Below, in pieces: positions 38,101-47,000 of a stretch of DNA of 64,000 nucleotides. Where the stretch lies: the NCBI GenBank assembly GCA_028820845.1, contig JAPPII010000013.1, positions 1-64,000 on the forward strand, written 5' to 3'. Position 1 is the stretch's first letter. Each line of letters opens with the position of its first letter. A model generated the notes under the pieces. The model had not been told where the DNA came from and made no database searches. It saw only the letters and a program-made list of their open reading frames with translations. The DNA comes from Candidatus Poribacteria bacterium (GTDB lineage Bacteria; Poribacteria; WGA-4E; WGA-3G). A program made the position numbers and the translations under genes.

Positions 38101-40437
38101 CTGTCTTCGGCGTTTGTGGTGCGAGTAGAAGATAGTAGCAATAATCCAATTCCAGGGCAAACCGTGACCTTCCGGGTAACCGGGGGTGGCGGTAGCGTCT
38201 CATCGTCAACGGATACCACCGACTCCAGTGGAGAAGCCGGCACGACGCTTACCTTGGGAAGTGCTGAGGGCACGAACACCGTGGAGGCAAGTGTGAGTGG
38301 CGTGTCAAGTGTCGTCACCTTTACCGCAACAGCGGAACGGGTGAGCGTCGCCAATCGACTGGAGATTGAAGAGGGTAATAACCAGAGCGGGGAACTGAAT
38401 AGACTGCTGCCATCTCCGTTGGTTGTTCAACTTTTAGACCAAGACGGGGACCCGATTCAAGGTCTTACAATTGCGTTTGAGGTGACCGAAGGCAGGGGTC
38501 GACTCTCGCCTCGCACGGCACGCACGGATAACCAAGGGTTTGCGGAAGTTAATTTCACTCCGAGCAGCACGGGGAACATTGAGGTCGAGGCAAGCGTCCG
38601 CGGCATCGACACAATTTCGCCAGTAACCTTCACAATTAGCGGTGGTGAACTCCCCGATGCAATTACGGTCGTCTCCGGTAACAACCAGCGCGGGAGACCC
38701 GGGGCGAGACTCGCCAATCCGTTTGTTGTGCAAGTGATTGATAGGAACGACGATCCTGTTTCTGGGGTAAGTGTGTCATTTTCAGTCACCGCAGGCGGCG
38801 GGAGCGTCTCCCCGACATCTGCCACCACCACCAATAACGGACGCGCACAGACGACCTTGACACTCGGCGATGACCCCGGCGAGAACACCGTCCGCGCAAG
38901 CGTCACAGGACTCACGGATAGAGTCTCCTTCAAAGCGACTTCCGGCATGCAGGTGCACCTCAACGCTTCACAACGTCCCCCAATGTATTGGATTAGCAGA
39001 AACGAGGGGAAACTCTATCGACTCGTTGACGACGAAATCGAGAGTCTCGCACCGAACGTCACGGGCATCACGAACGTCGCTGTGGATGCGGCAAATAACG
39101 TTCTGTATCTGAGTGTGCAAACAGGCGAGAACCGGGGCGACATCCGGCGTGCGAACCTGAACGGTGGCAACATCCGGACGTTGAAGACGATCACTGCCGT
39201 GCCGAGCGGGATAACGGTGGATAGCACGGGGGATACCCTCTACTGGGCAAACTCACGCGGTCGTATCCAGAGCATGCCGACGGCGGGTAGCACGAAACTG
39301 ACGAACGTATTAGAGAACCTTCGCAATCCGACGATCGTCGTCTCTAATGGACATCTGTATTGGACGGAATCTATCGGCAGGATCCGTCGGATTGATCTCA
39401 CAGACGCACAGTTAACGATCCAGAACATCGCTACAGGTTTAGGCGAGCCGTTAGGACTTTCCGTTGCGAAAGGGAAGGTTTACTGGATAGAACGGAACGC
39501 TGACGGCAGCGGGAGTCTGAATCGGTCGAACCTTGACGGGTCTAACGCGCAGGCGTTGAAGACCTTCGCCTCGGGTGTGCCGACCTCGCTTGCTGTGGAT
39601 TCTGCGGACAACAAGATTTACTGGACGAAGGGTGCCGGTAAGATTCAACGTTCCAACCTTGCGGGTAAGTTCGTCCGAGACGTTGCTTCGGGTCTGATGG
39701 GTCCGACAGGTATTGCGTTGAGCATCACGGCGACAGATGGACAGATGGCGACGACGCAGCCAGGGACTCGGAATACGCAACAGACGAACAACGCGCAGAC
39801 GAATTTCTCACGGTATGACATCAACCGCGACGGTGCGGTGAACAATGCCGATACACGGGCAGTTGCCGCAGCGATCGGACAGAGCGGTGCAGACATCGCG
39901 AACCCACGCACGGACGTTGACGGTAACGGCGAAGTGGATGTGACCGACCTGATTCTCGTCTTGGGTAACCTTGACGACGATGTCGCGGCACCGGCAATTG
40001 ATGTGGATGTGAAGGCACTTGACATCGACTTCGATCGTGTGCAGGAGCAGGTCGAGGTGTTGTTGGCATCGGGGGATGCGTCGATCGCAGCGCAGCGTGC
40101 ATTGTTGTATCTGCAACATCTGTTGGCAAACGCACGTCCGGACGAGACCGTCTTGTTGGCAAACTATCCGAACCCGTTCAACCCGGAGACGTGGATCCCG
40201 TATCACTTGGCAGAAAGCACGGCTGTGAAAATCAACATCTACGATGCGCAAGGCGTGTTGGTGCGTGCGTTGACCGTGGGTCATCAATCGGCGGGTTACT
40301 ACACATCTCGGAGTCGTGCGGCGTATTGGGATGGTCGGAACGCACTCGGTGAACGCGTGGCGAGTGGTATCTATTTTTATCAGTTGCAGACGGGCGAAAC
40401 GGCTTCACCGCTGCGGAAAATGGTGATTTTGAAATAG
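35191..40437 (+). CDS. Giant secreted protein: Ig-like domains, beta-propeller, dockerin-like EF hands, FlgD-like C-terminus
   Basis: About 1748 residues. The frame opens at ATG 35173, but ATG 35191 has GAGAAGG at proper distance and starts a Sec signal (MKNLMTQKFIFGLLMALVL, cleavage near VVEAQ). Many invasin/Big_1-type Ig domains fill residues 30-1250; the three clearest begin at about 950, 1055 and 1160 (QTVTFRVTGGGGSVS, GEAGTTLTLG). Then comes a six-bladed LDLR-B/NHL-like propeller (about 1260-1520; MYWISRNEGKLYRL, TLYWANSRGRIQSM). A pair of dockerin-like calcium loops (DINRDGAVNNAD, DVDGNGEVDVTD) follows at about 1540-1600, and the end is a FlgD Ig-like domain with NYPNPFNPETWIPYHL. That end is the typical sorting-type C-terminus of this phylum's exported proteins. 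Probably a cell-surface adhesin or matrix protein. Confidence 0.9.
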   Translation: MKNLMTQKFIFGLLMALVLALGVQGVVEAQTSSVSGDSAVTSATAGTTTIPVFDISTTNLLTRSFTLTVTEAADTNTVEVQATGATVTEIRVTKAPSDPTSDPQDTDDPDPSPAKDDIISGTTITFGGLGTKDDSDSATATGDPNTADWTFKVTYTVAALGAYSIEVDGNTASPEIAAYVVQSKGRAASYHLNKIAAANITQTPQITNTAMEVQVTDGSTGQTWVQVDLNITNGRLYPTGQFVSGNRIYSSNEANDNGYTNLSVFTGAGGDIAGVTVAPNRGQTAMVTAKISGTTGDHASHTVTYFDSGVVTIDRVSGNYQHAKESERLAQPLVVRVLDGTRPVRDQRVRFTASGGQLRSVTGSTFINETGSVEATTAISIKTDSSGQAKVYLTVPAAAAAVSVNAEIAQTPPAVVGRADGSGSPLAQLSERFSVFAVERDSATLSPLTITGAPVTPVENADPDREIIWVDTSATGPVEVEFTVTGGQLYLDPSRLDLDAISLKQSTDRPQYVTTLRVSTDATGNIGTAAAPILFVRASSGIAEVKAQILRSSLDTAVRTIQYIAGSIELEVVSNNPRVRGALGGLRDDPFVVRAMIGGRPAPGQTVKFTVDTTSGGALIPVPETEVFVTQPRGLTLSAGASPTDLTPASGSHVTTVLRQEEYTAADNGEIFVRTDDQGEAKVYLQMGTTAGASHTITAQLPVGSERVSFTVQPQAGTIAGDLKKIDVPDLRPNDDNLETLAVRAENVFGDRLPDVNIRWTTTHGIITHVNGRGTISNNQAQAEADITSPIRSGQEIFVRTDASGEAWILYRRDQAISGAQTVRAEIASEQGAQQYDFEIRHQTFTIGSGGVSNNQNNNPQTRNPYLSISPSSLTGNPGQQRSFTVSAFDANNRQQSISVNLSSSGVTVPASVRTGESVSITLPSSSTSISVSASNYGSRSLSVSVQAVPDEIVKVSGDSPVQTGEPGAQLSSAFVVRVEDSSNNPIPGQTVTFRVTGGGGSVSSSTDTTDSSGEAGTTLTLGSAEGTNTVEASVSGVSSVVTFTATAERVSVANRLEIEEGNNQSGELNRLLPSPLVVQLLDQDGDPIQGLTIAFEVTEGRGRLSPRTARTDNQGFAEVNFTPSSTGNIEVEASVRGIDTISPVTFTISGGELPDAITVVSGNNQRGRPGARLANPFVVQVIDRNDDPVSGVSVSFSVTAGGGSVSPTSATTTNNGRAQTTLTLGDDPGENTVRASVTGLTDRVSFKATSGMQVHLNASQRPPMYWISRNEGKLYRLVDDEIESLAPNVTGITNVAVDAANNVLYLSVQTGENRGDIRRANLNGGNIRTLKTITAVPSGITVDSTGDTLYWANSRGRIQSMPTAGSTKLTNVLENLRNPTIVVSNGHLYWTESIGRIRRIDLTDAQLTIQNIATGLGEPLGLSVAKGKVYWIERNADGSGSLNRSNLDGSNAQALKTFASGVPTSLAVDSADNKIYWTKGAGKIQRSNLAGKFVRDVASGLMGPTGIALSITATDGQMATTQPGTRNTQQTNNAQTNFSRYDINRDGAVNNADTRAVAAAIGQSGADIANPRTDVDGNGEVDVTDLILVLGNLDDDVAAPAIDVDVKALDIDFDRVQEQVEVLLASGDASIAAQRALLYLQHLLANARPDETVLLANYPNPFNPETWIPYHLAESTAVKINIYDAQGVLVRALTVGHQSAGYYTSRSRAAYWDGRNALGERVASGIYFYQLQTGETASPLRKMVILK

Positions 40438-40439
40438 CG

Positions 40440-40482
40440 ATTAGCGGACCGCGAACCGCGAATAGCGGACCGCGGACAGCAA
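40440..40482. repeat. GCGAATAGCGGACC-type low-complexity repeat
   Basis: Alternating GCGGACCGCGAAC-like units directly after the stop codon; same class as the repeats found inside the O-antigen ligase and mutL genes. Confidence 0.55.
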
Positions 40483-40619
40483 CCACGGAAGAACACACGT
40501 CCTGGGATGACGCTAAACTCACCCTGTCTTTTTAGGACGACATTAACCTCCTAAATTCAAACTAAATGCTGGCGGTCAGGGGGCCATGCGCGCAACGCGC
40601 GGAACTGACCAAACCTAAT

Positions 40620-40660
40620 GTAGCGATGAGAACCGTCGACACTCTCATCGCTACGTTTTA
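40620..40660 (+). terminator. Terminator-like hairpin after the giant gene
   Basis: A 12-bp perfect stem (GTAGCGATGAGA / TCTCATCGCTAC, 40620-40654) with an 11-base loop, followed by GTTTTA. Because it starts with GTAG and ends with CTAC it could also be a REP pair that has been taken over as a terminator. Confidence 0.6.
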
Positions 40661-40723
40661 TCAAACAAACCAATCACACCGCAAACAAACACCGGTATCA
40701 GCGCACAACCGCCAATCCGCAAA

Positions 40724-40843
40724 GGGTGTGTAAAGTTTTTGACAGTCAGCGGTCAAAAGTCGGGAATCGGAGTTCCCTCCTACAAACACAGCGGGTAGGA
40801 GGGAACTCCGCATCGCGACCGGCGACGAAATATTTACACACCC
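40724..40843. mobile_element. 120-bp MITE with 11-bp terminal inverted repeats and 9-bp target-site duplication
   Basis: The ends are GGGTGTGTAAA and its exact complement TTTACACACCC. The bases ATCCGCAAA stand immediately outside both ends (40715-40723 and 40844-40852), a perfect 9-bp duplication. Inside is a 16-bp perfect inverted repeat (40768-40783 and 40795-40810, CGGAGTTCCCTCCTAC). There is no coding capacity. GGGTGTGTAAA ends and 8-9-bp duplications are typical of IS256/Mutator-type elements, so a related transposase elsewhere in the genome may mobilise it. The gap 40438-40882 holds otherwise only the repeat and terminator listed. Confidence 0.85.
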
Positions 40844-40882
40844 ATCCGCAAATCGGCAAAGGCGACTGACACGGAGGGGACG

Positions 40883-41107
40883 ATGCGTAGTAATGCAAAA
40901 GGCAGGATTCTTGCAGCCTGCGAGATGTCTTTCAAAGGGAAGAGCAATGCTGAGATTGCCGCACACTTCAACGTCACGGATTCGACGGTCTCTCGGTGGC
41001 GGAAACTCCAACTCTGGATTGAGTTTGAGAATGAACTCGTTGCTGCGTATAAGGATGCAGCCCTTCAGAAACACCAGACCCCCGATGCGGACACCGACCC
41101 GGCTTGA
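40883..41107 (+). CDS. Small helix-turn-helix protein, terminase-small-subunit/phBC6A51-like
   Basis: 74 residues. A homeodomain-like helix-turn-helix is clear: GKSNAEIAAHFNVTDSTVSRWRK, followed by an acidic-basic helix (LWIEFENELVAAYKDAAL). GGAGGGGACG lies just before the ATG, a strong ribosome-binding site. Similar HTH units start phage terminase small subunits and IS-related proteins; with no partner gene beside it, it may be a relic or a small regulator. It begins 30 bp after the MITE target duplication. Confidence 0.65.
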   Translation: MRSNAKGRILAACEMSFKGKSNAEIAAHFNVTDSTVSRWRKLQLWIEFENELVAAYKDAALQKHQTPDADTDPA

Positions 41108-41311
41108 TATTTCATAATTCAGTGCCATGTAGTTGTAGATACTACCGATGCGCGAAACCAGGAACAGTGCGAAACCTGTTTTCCAAAAGTCCCGCACACT
41201 CTTCCATAATTCATACTTTTTTTCAAAATACCCTCCCTGACATTACATATAGCATACCGTGTCTCAGCGAAGATGTCAACCAAAAACCCCTCAACCCTGA
41301 TAAAAAAGGTG

Positions 41312-41340
41312 TTGGAAAATTCGTTGGGATGTAATACAAT
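41312..41340 (+). promoter_or_regulatory. Candidate sigma70 promoter
   Basis: TTGGAA, a 17-base spacer, TACAAT, about 85 bases before ATG 41424. The gap 41108-41423 otherwise shows nothing. Confidence 0.5.
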
Positions 41341-41423
41341 ATTGTTAATTGGAAAATCCAAACATATCTAAAAGCGAGCGTGGTTCATTAACTACGTTTA
41401 TAACATTTAAAGGGGATTTCGCC

Positions 41424-42620
41424 ATGCGCTTTACATCCAGCCTCGTTGCATCACTTCTGGCGTTTAGTCTTGTAGGTTTGCTTTTCACACCATCTGCCTC
41501 GGCGTTTATTGAGCGAGAATATACAATTCGAGAAGTCGTTGATGCATGCACGAACATTGTCTTCGGCGAAGTAGAAAGTGTTGACAAAAGACGGTTGCGG
41601 GGTGTTATTACCGTCAAAAAAGATGTCAAAGGAAAGAGCAATCTCAAAGAAATTAAGATGAACTTCGCCACTGGACATTACAAGTCAGGCACCTCGCCAG
41701 AAAAAATGGTGGGTTTGCTCAAACCCAAAATGCCTATTATCGTTTTCTACCGCGAACATTACGGCATTGATAGTATGTGTTTTATTGATAATACATGGTT
41801 TCAGATGCGTGCCTATCGGAGCGGCTACAGCGGTTCTTGGTGGACCTTTACACACATTGACCCGATGATGTCACGCACGTTTAATGGCAAAACGAAGGCG
41901 TTCCAGAAGATTGTTAGCGATATGTTAGCCGGTAAAATGTGGGTTGGTACACCCAAAGATGCAATAAAAGTCTTAGTCTTGACTGCAAACAGCACACATC
42001 CGACATGGAGCCAGACCCCTGTGTACACCAACACGGCAACGTACGAGTATAAAGCACTACGCTCTGTGAAAGAGGTAGGGAAACGTGTCGTGGCATACGA
42101 ACTCACCCGAGCACACGCGCTCCCACAGTTAGAAAGTGCTGATGTGTTATGGATCGGTTACGAAGAGATCTCAAGTTATGGACACTACCTCCTTTCGCGT
42201 GAAACGGAGAAAAAGATTAAGGCATTTGTGAAAAACGGCGGTGTCGTCGTTGTCGCGGGGCAGGACAGCAGTGACGAAAAACCGTGCGAGACCGGGTGGT
42301 TACAAGGGAAATTGAAAGGCATTGAAAGCCCACCAACCCAGAAGTTTGTCGTTACTGAAAAAGGCAAATCTCTCTTCTCCACACCCAACAAAGTTGCGTC
42401 AGGCAAAATCTTTATTGATGATGCGTGGACGGACTGGCATCGCAGCGATGAAATTTTTGCGACCACCGAGGATAAAAAAGAGTTAGTTGTCGGCGCAAGG
42501 CGATATGGTAAGGGAATGTACGTCATCACCAGCCTCCGCAACGATAGCCAGTATACAACTGCGATGAACAAAAAACTCATAGAGAATATTATGCACTATG
42601 TAGCCAGCCAAATCAAGTAA
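41424..42620 (+). CDS. Exported protein with ThuA/GATase-like domain
   Basis: 398 residues. The frame opens at 41349, but ATG 41424 follows AAAGGGG with good spacing and begins a Sec signal (MRFTSSLVASLLAFSLVG, cleavage after SASA). Residues about 30-150 form a beta-rich domain of unknown type (IREVVDACTNIVFGEVESVD, FTHIDPMMSRTF). The C-terminal half has the flavodoxin-like fold of ThuA/class I GATase-like proteins: IKVLVLTANST, SADVLWIGYEEISS, VKNGGVVVVAGQDSS, VVGARRYGKGMYVITSL. No catalytic cysteine is evident at the nucleophile position. Periplasmic; role unknown. Confidence 0.75.
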   Translation: MRFTSSLVASLLAFSLVGLLFTPSASAFIEREYTIREVVDACTNIVFGEVESVDKRRLRGVITVKKDVKGKSNLKEIKMNFATGHYKSGTSPEKMVGLLKPKMPIIVFYREHYGIDSMCFIDNTWFQMRAYRSGYSGSWWTFTHIDPMMSRTFNGKTKAFQKIVSDMLAGKMWVGTPKDAIKVLVLTANSTHPTWSQTPVYTNTATYEYKALRSVKEVGKRVVAYELTRAHALPQLESADVLWIGYEEISSYGHYLLSRETEKKIKAFVKNGGVVVVAGQDSSDEKPCETGWLQGKLKGIESPPTQKFVVTEKGKSLFSTPNKVASGKIFIDDAWTDWHRSDEIFATTEDKKELVVGARRYGKGMYVITSLRNDSQYTTAMNKKLIENIMHYVASQIK

Positions 42621-42653
42621 CGCCGATTTTTGGGGAGTGTGATTTTCGCATCT

Positions 42654-43853
42654 CTACATGAACTTCGCGACAACCAGCGTGATGTCATCGTTCGTACCTT
42701 CGCCTTGCTGATGTACTCGGAGATCCGACAGAATCTCATCTTTAATCTCTTCGGGAGACAGATGACGCTTTTTGGAGATCAGTGATTTGAGCCGCTCCAA
42801 TCCATACATTTCCGAGTTCGGGTTGAACGCTTCCGTGATACCGTCTGAATAAAGGACAAGCAGATCCCCCGGATGCCACGCCACCTCTATACTGTGATAT
42901 TCCGATGGTCCTGGAAAAAATGAAATGCCGACTGGCAGAAAGGCAGATTCTAATTCAAGTGGTTCCTCGTCTTCGTTGTCGCGCCTATTCGGGTCGGCAC
43001 GATACAAGAGCATCTCTGGGTGGCCTGCGTTGGTGTATTCCAATCGATTGTCCGGATGGATAATCAGATAACAGCAGGTTATATAGATAAAGGCTTGCGA
43101 GTCTTCTTCGATGACACGTGTAATAGCCTTCATGACTTCCGGCACGGAAGCGTCAAAGCGAATCTGTGTCTCCAAACAACTTTTCGTCATTGCGGCTACC
43201 ATCGCTGAGTGGTAACCGTGCCCCATAACATCACCAATAAAAATAGCGACCCGGTTTTCCGAGAGTTCCATGTAATCGTAATAGTCGCCACCCACACTAT
43301 TCGCCGGTTGGCAATATCCAGCGGTACTGACGCAGGGATGCGAAATTTCTTGGTTCGGGAGGAGGGACTGTTGGACTTCAGCGGCGAAACGCATCGATTC
43401 TTCTTGTGCGATTTCTTTACGGATAGCACTCATCTGAATTTCAAGGTCGCGTCGGATCTTTTCGTTGAGTACCCGAAACATACCGCTGCCAATTCGAGGT
43501 TCACGCGCCATCGCGTTGAAGAAGTCGTTTCGGGTGATACGCAGGAATCGGGTCGGCTTCACAGTTTTGACAGTAGCGCTCCGGGGTTTGTTGTCAATCA
43601 AGGCGATTTCGCCGAGACAGTAACCTTTCTCATCAAAGAACAAAACCTCCGTGCCTGCCTTGATGATACTCACTTTGCCGTCAACGATAAGGTAAAGTGA
43701 GTCGCCTTCGTCTCCCTCCTCAAATAGTAGTGAACCCGCGGGATAAGTGACTTCGTTTGCAATCTGAGAAATCGCTTTCAGTTCAGTTTCCGAAATTTCC
43801 GCGAAAAGTTCTGTTTTGTGTAAGAATTGTAACTTGTCTGCTTCTGATAGCAT
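42654..43853 (-). CDS. cNMP-binding domain plus PP2C/SpoIIE-type serine phosphatase
   Basis: 399 residues. An N-terminal cyclic-nucleotide-binding domain (about 12-125; GSLLFEEGDEGDSLYLIVDG, then GEIALIDNKPRSATV, whose PRSATV matches the phosphate-binding cassette) is joined by a helical linker (IRRDLEIQMSAIRKEIAQEE) to a PP2C/RsbU phosphatase (about 165-399). Metal aspartates are in VGGDYYDY and IGDVMGHG, plus LYSDGITEAF and the C-terminal GTNDDITLVV. RsbU-type enzymes dephosphorylate anti-anti-sigma factors; no STAS or RsbW partner is adjacent. Cytoplasmic. It diverges from the lipid mega-enzyme gene. Confidence 0.9.
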   Translation of the reverse strand: MLSEADKLQFLHKTELFAEISETELKAISQIANEVTYPAGSLLFEEGDEGDSLYLIVDGKVSIIKAGTEVLFFDEKGYCLGEIALIDNKPRSATVKTVKPTRFLRITRNDFFNAMAREPRIGSGMFRVLNEKIRRDLEIQMSAIRKEIAQEESMRFAAEVQQSLLPNQEISHPCVSTAGYCQPANSVGGDYYDYMELSENRVAIFIGDVMGHGYHSAMVAAMTKSCLETQIRFDASVPEVMKAITRVIEEDSQAFIYITCCYLIIHPDNRLEYTNAGHPEMLLYRADPNRRDNEDEEPLELESAFLPVGISFFPGPSEYHSIEVAWHPGDLLVLYSDGITEAFNPNSEMYGLERLKSLISKKRHLSPEEIKDEILSDLRVHQQGEGTNDDITLVVAKFM

Positions 43854-43868
43854 TATCTATTTGAGCCT

Positions 43869-43897
43869 TTGACTTTTTGTAGAAAATGTGTTAAAAT
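43869..43897 (+). promoter_or_regulatory. Sigma70-like promoter for the lipid mega-enzyme
   Basis: TTGACT, a 17-base spacer, TAAAAT. About 115 bases before the ATG at 44011, in the gap shared with the divergent phosphatase gene. Confidence 0.6.
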
Positions 43898-44010
43898 GTG
43901 GCAACCTAAAAAATTAGACGAAATTCGCAAAGATAAGTTGAAGATAATGTAAGAGACCGCAGCCTCGTGCTATACGTTCCAGTATCTATCATGACACTGA
44001 AAAGGAAATT

Positions 44011-47000
44011 ATGTCAATAACTGATTTTTTTCGAGGGAAAGTTCTGCTGATCACCGGGGGCACGGCGTTTTTAGGTCAACCGATGGTAGCAAAAATTTTG
44101 ACCGCATTGCCTGATGTCGAAAAGATTTATCTTCTCATCCGAAGCCGCACTGATAGAACAGGGAAGCATGTTTCTGCACAAGAGCGCTTAGAAAATGAAC
44201 TCCTTGTCTCAGATGTTTTCGGATCTCTCCGTCGCTTGCACGGCGAAAATTTTGATGAATGGGCGCAACAGAAGTTAATTGCTGTTGAAGGTGAACTGAC
44301 TCACGACCGTCTCGGATTCAGCGATGCCGAATACCAACGGCTCCAAAACGAAGTACAGGTTTTTATTAATATCGCAGGACTTGTGGATTTCGATCCACCT
44401 TTTGATGATTCTTTGTGGGGGAACGCTCTTGCTGCTAAGCATGTGGTTAACTTCGCAAAAGGCTGCCAAGATACCGTATTCCTGCATATTTCAACGGCGT
44501 ACGTTCGGGGAAGCGAATCCGGACGGGTGCCTGAGGAATTACCGCTTCCATATCCACAATACGCAGCGCAGCATCAGGAAAAAACCGGGACAGCTATTCC
44601 ACAGACGCTCTCCGAAGAGATCGAAGGACTGCTAGCTCTCAGTGCTGCTATTCATGCTGAAGCCGATGCCCCTGAGAATCTTGAACGTTTCGAGCAAGTG
44701 GCTGAAGGGCAGATAAGAGGGACTCGCAAAAGGCTGGCGGCGCAGGTTAAAGAATTGAAAGCAGAATGGCTTGAAAATCGTTTGGTCGAAGCAGGATTAG
44801 AACACGCTCGCTCGCGTGGCTGGAACGATACCTATACCTATATGAAATTCCTTGCCGAGCAGATGGTTATGGAATTGCGCGGCGACCTTCCGACGGCTAT
44901 TATACGTCCTTCGATTATTGAAAGTAGTTTTGATGAACCTGTCCCTGGCTGGCTCGGAAAGTTTCGGATGTCTGAACCGCTAATTGTCGGTTTCGGGAAG
45001 GGACGACTGCCGGACTTCCCCGCGAACCCAGACATAATTTTGGATATTATCCCGGTCGACTTTGTTGTAAATGCCACCTTGGCAGCTGCCGAAGCAACAG
45101 CAAGACGGGGTGGCATTGAGGTGTATCATGTTGCAACCGGAACACAGAACCCACTCTACTTTCGAGGTATCTTTGAGGCGACTTACGACTACTTTGTCAA
45201 AAACCCGATGCTCGAAGATGGAAAACCGATCACTGTGCCTATCTGGAAGTATCCAAGTTTGGAAGAATTCCAACAGAAGTTGGACAGCCGGATGCGGCTC
45301 ATTGATTTTACCACAGCAGTACTCGGACACCTCCCCATGCGTGCTGCCAAACGGAAACGCCGTCAACTTGTCCTGAAGCAGAGCGGGGTCAAAGCACTTC
45401 TGCATTACATCAAAATTTATGCTCCCTACACTCGGACCAACTTTGAGTTTGAGACTGAGAAGATGCAAGGGCTTTACACGGCACTCTCACCCACAGAACA
45501 GCAGCGTTTTAACTTCGATGTCTCGAAAATCCACTGGAAGCGGTATTTTCAAGAGATTCATATCCCCGGCATCAAGCGGCATGTCTTGAAAATTGAAGAT
45601 GGGACAGCAGATGATTCGGAGACAAAACCGAGTAAGGTGGACGCACAAGAGGAATCGGAGGAGTCTGTTACACCCGCTGAACATATTTACCCAAAAACTA
45701 TTGTAGACTTGATTAAGACCCAGGCATCGCGTATCCCTGATAGGATTGCGCTGCAGATGGTAAAAGAGGATGAATGGGAAGAGTACACCTACGCCGAAAC
45801 TTATACGCGCTCGCGAGAGGTCGCATGGCGGTTATGGAAGAGCGGTTTACGTAAAGGGGATCGGGTCGTATTAGTCTCGGAAAATCAGCCGGGATGGTGT
45901 ATCGCCTACCTTGCAGCTACCCAGATTGGGATTGCCGTAGTTCCACTTGACGCACAGACCCCTGCCCACGAAATCTTAGCGATTGCAGCATTCACTGCCG
46001 CAAAATCGATTTTAGCCTCCGATGCCGTTTTGGAAAAGTCTGGTGCGGTTTTATCGGAGGCGGGGACGATGTTACAAAACATCAATAATGGCTGCGAAAT
46101 TGTCGGTTCCGAACCTTCTGAGAACGGAACGCTAACCCCAGAGATTCCTGCCGATTTTCCGAATGTGGAAATATCCCCTGATACCGTTGCCTCTATTATT
46201 TTCACGATGGGTACCACCGTTGACGCTAAGGGGGCAATGCTCACGCACGGGGGATTCCTCTCTAACGTACAAGCAGTCGCAAAAGCACTTCCACCGACAG
46301 ACACAGAACGCATCTTGTCGGCGCTGCCACTCTATCACGCTTTGAGTTTTTCGTGCAGTTTGTTAATGGCGCTCTACAGTGGGACGACTGCGACCTATGT
46401 CAATGCTCTTCGTCCGACCACGCTTCTGAAGACGATGCGAGAGGCGAAAACAACTGCCTTTATCGGGGTTCCACGTCTCTTTCAGTTACTCCAAAGCACG
46501 ATTGAACGACAGGCGGTGCGAGAAGACACGCCCGGTGAAACTTTGGCGGAGAAGGCGAAGGCTGTTATGGGCGGTGAAATTCGCGTCCTCGTGAGCGGCG
46601 GTGCCTCGCTCTCCGATGCAATTTATGACGGATTTCAGAAATTCGGTATGACAATCTACCAAGGCTACGGTATGACCGAGACTGCCCCTGTGTTGACTGT
46701 CAACCCTTACGAAAAGAGTAAGCGCGCCTCTGTCGGACCCGCAGTAGAAGGGGTCGAACTTAGGATTGAAAATCCAGATACCGATGGCGTTGGTGAGATT
46801 GTTGCTAAGGGACCGAGTACCATGAAGGCATACTATCAGAACCCAGCTGCTACAACAGCGGCTGTCCGGAATGGCTGGCTCTACACAGGCGATCTCGGCT
46901 ATATGGACGCTGATGGTTACCTCTATCTTACAGGACACTGCAAAGACGTTATCGTTCCTGCTTCTGGCAAGAATGTCTATCCGGTCGAATTGGAAGCACT

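Noticed and set aside
40620-40654. REP element rather than terminator
   Set aside because: GTAG and CTAC are both part of a 12-bp perfect stem and the hairpin is followed by GTTTTA after a long gene; the terminator reading is simpler, although the two need not exclude each other.
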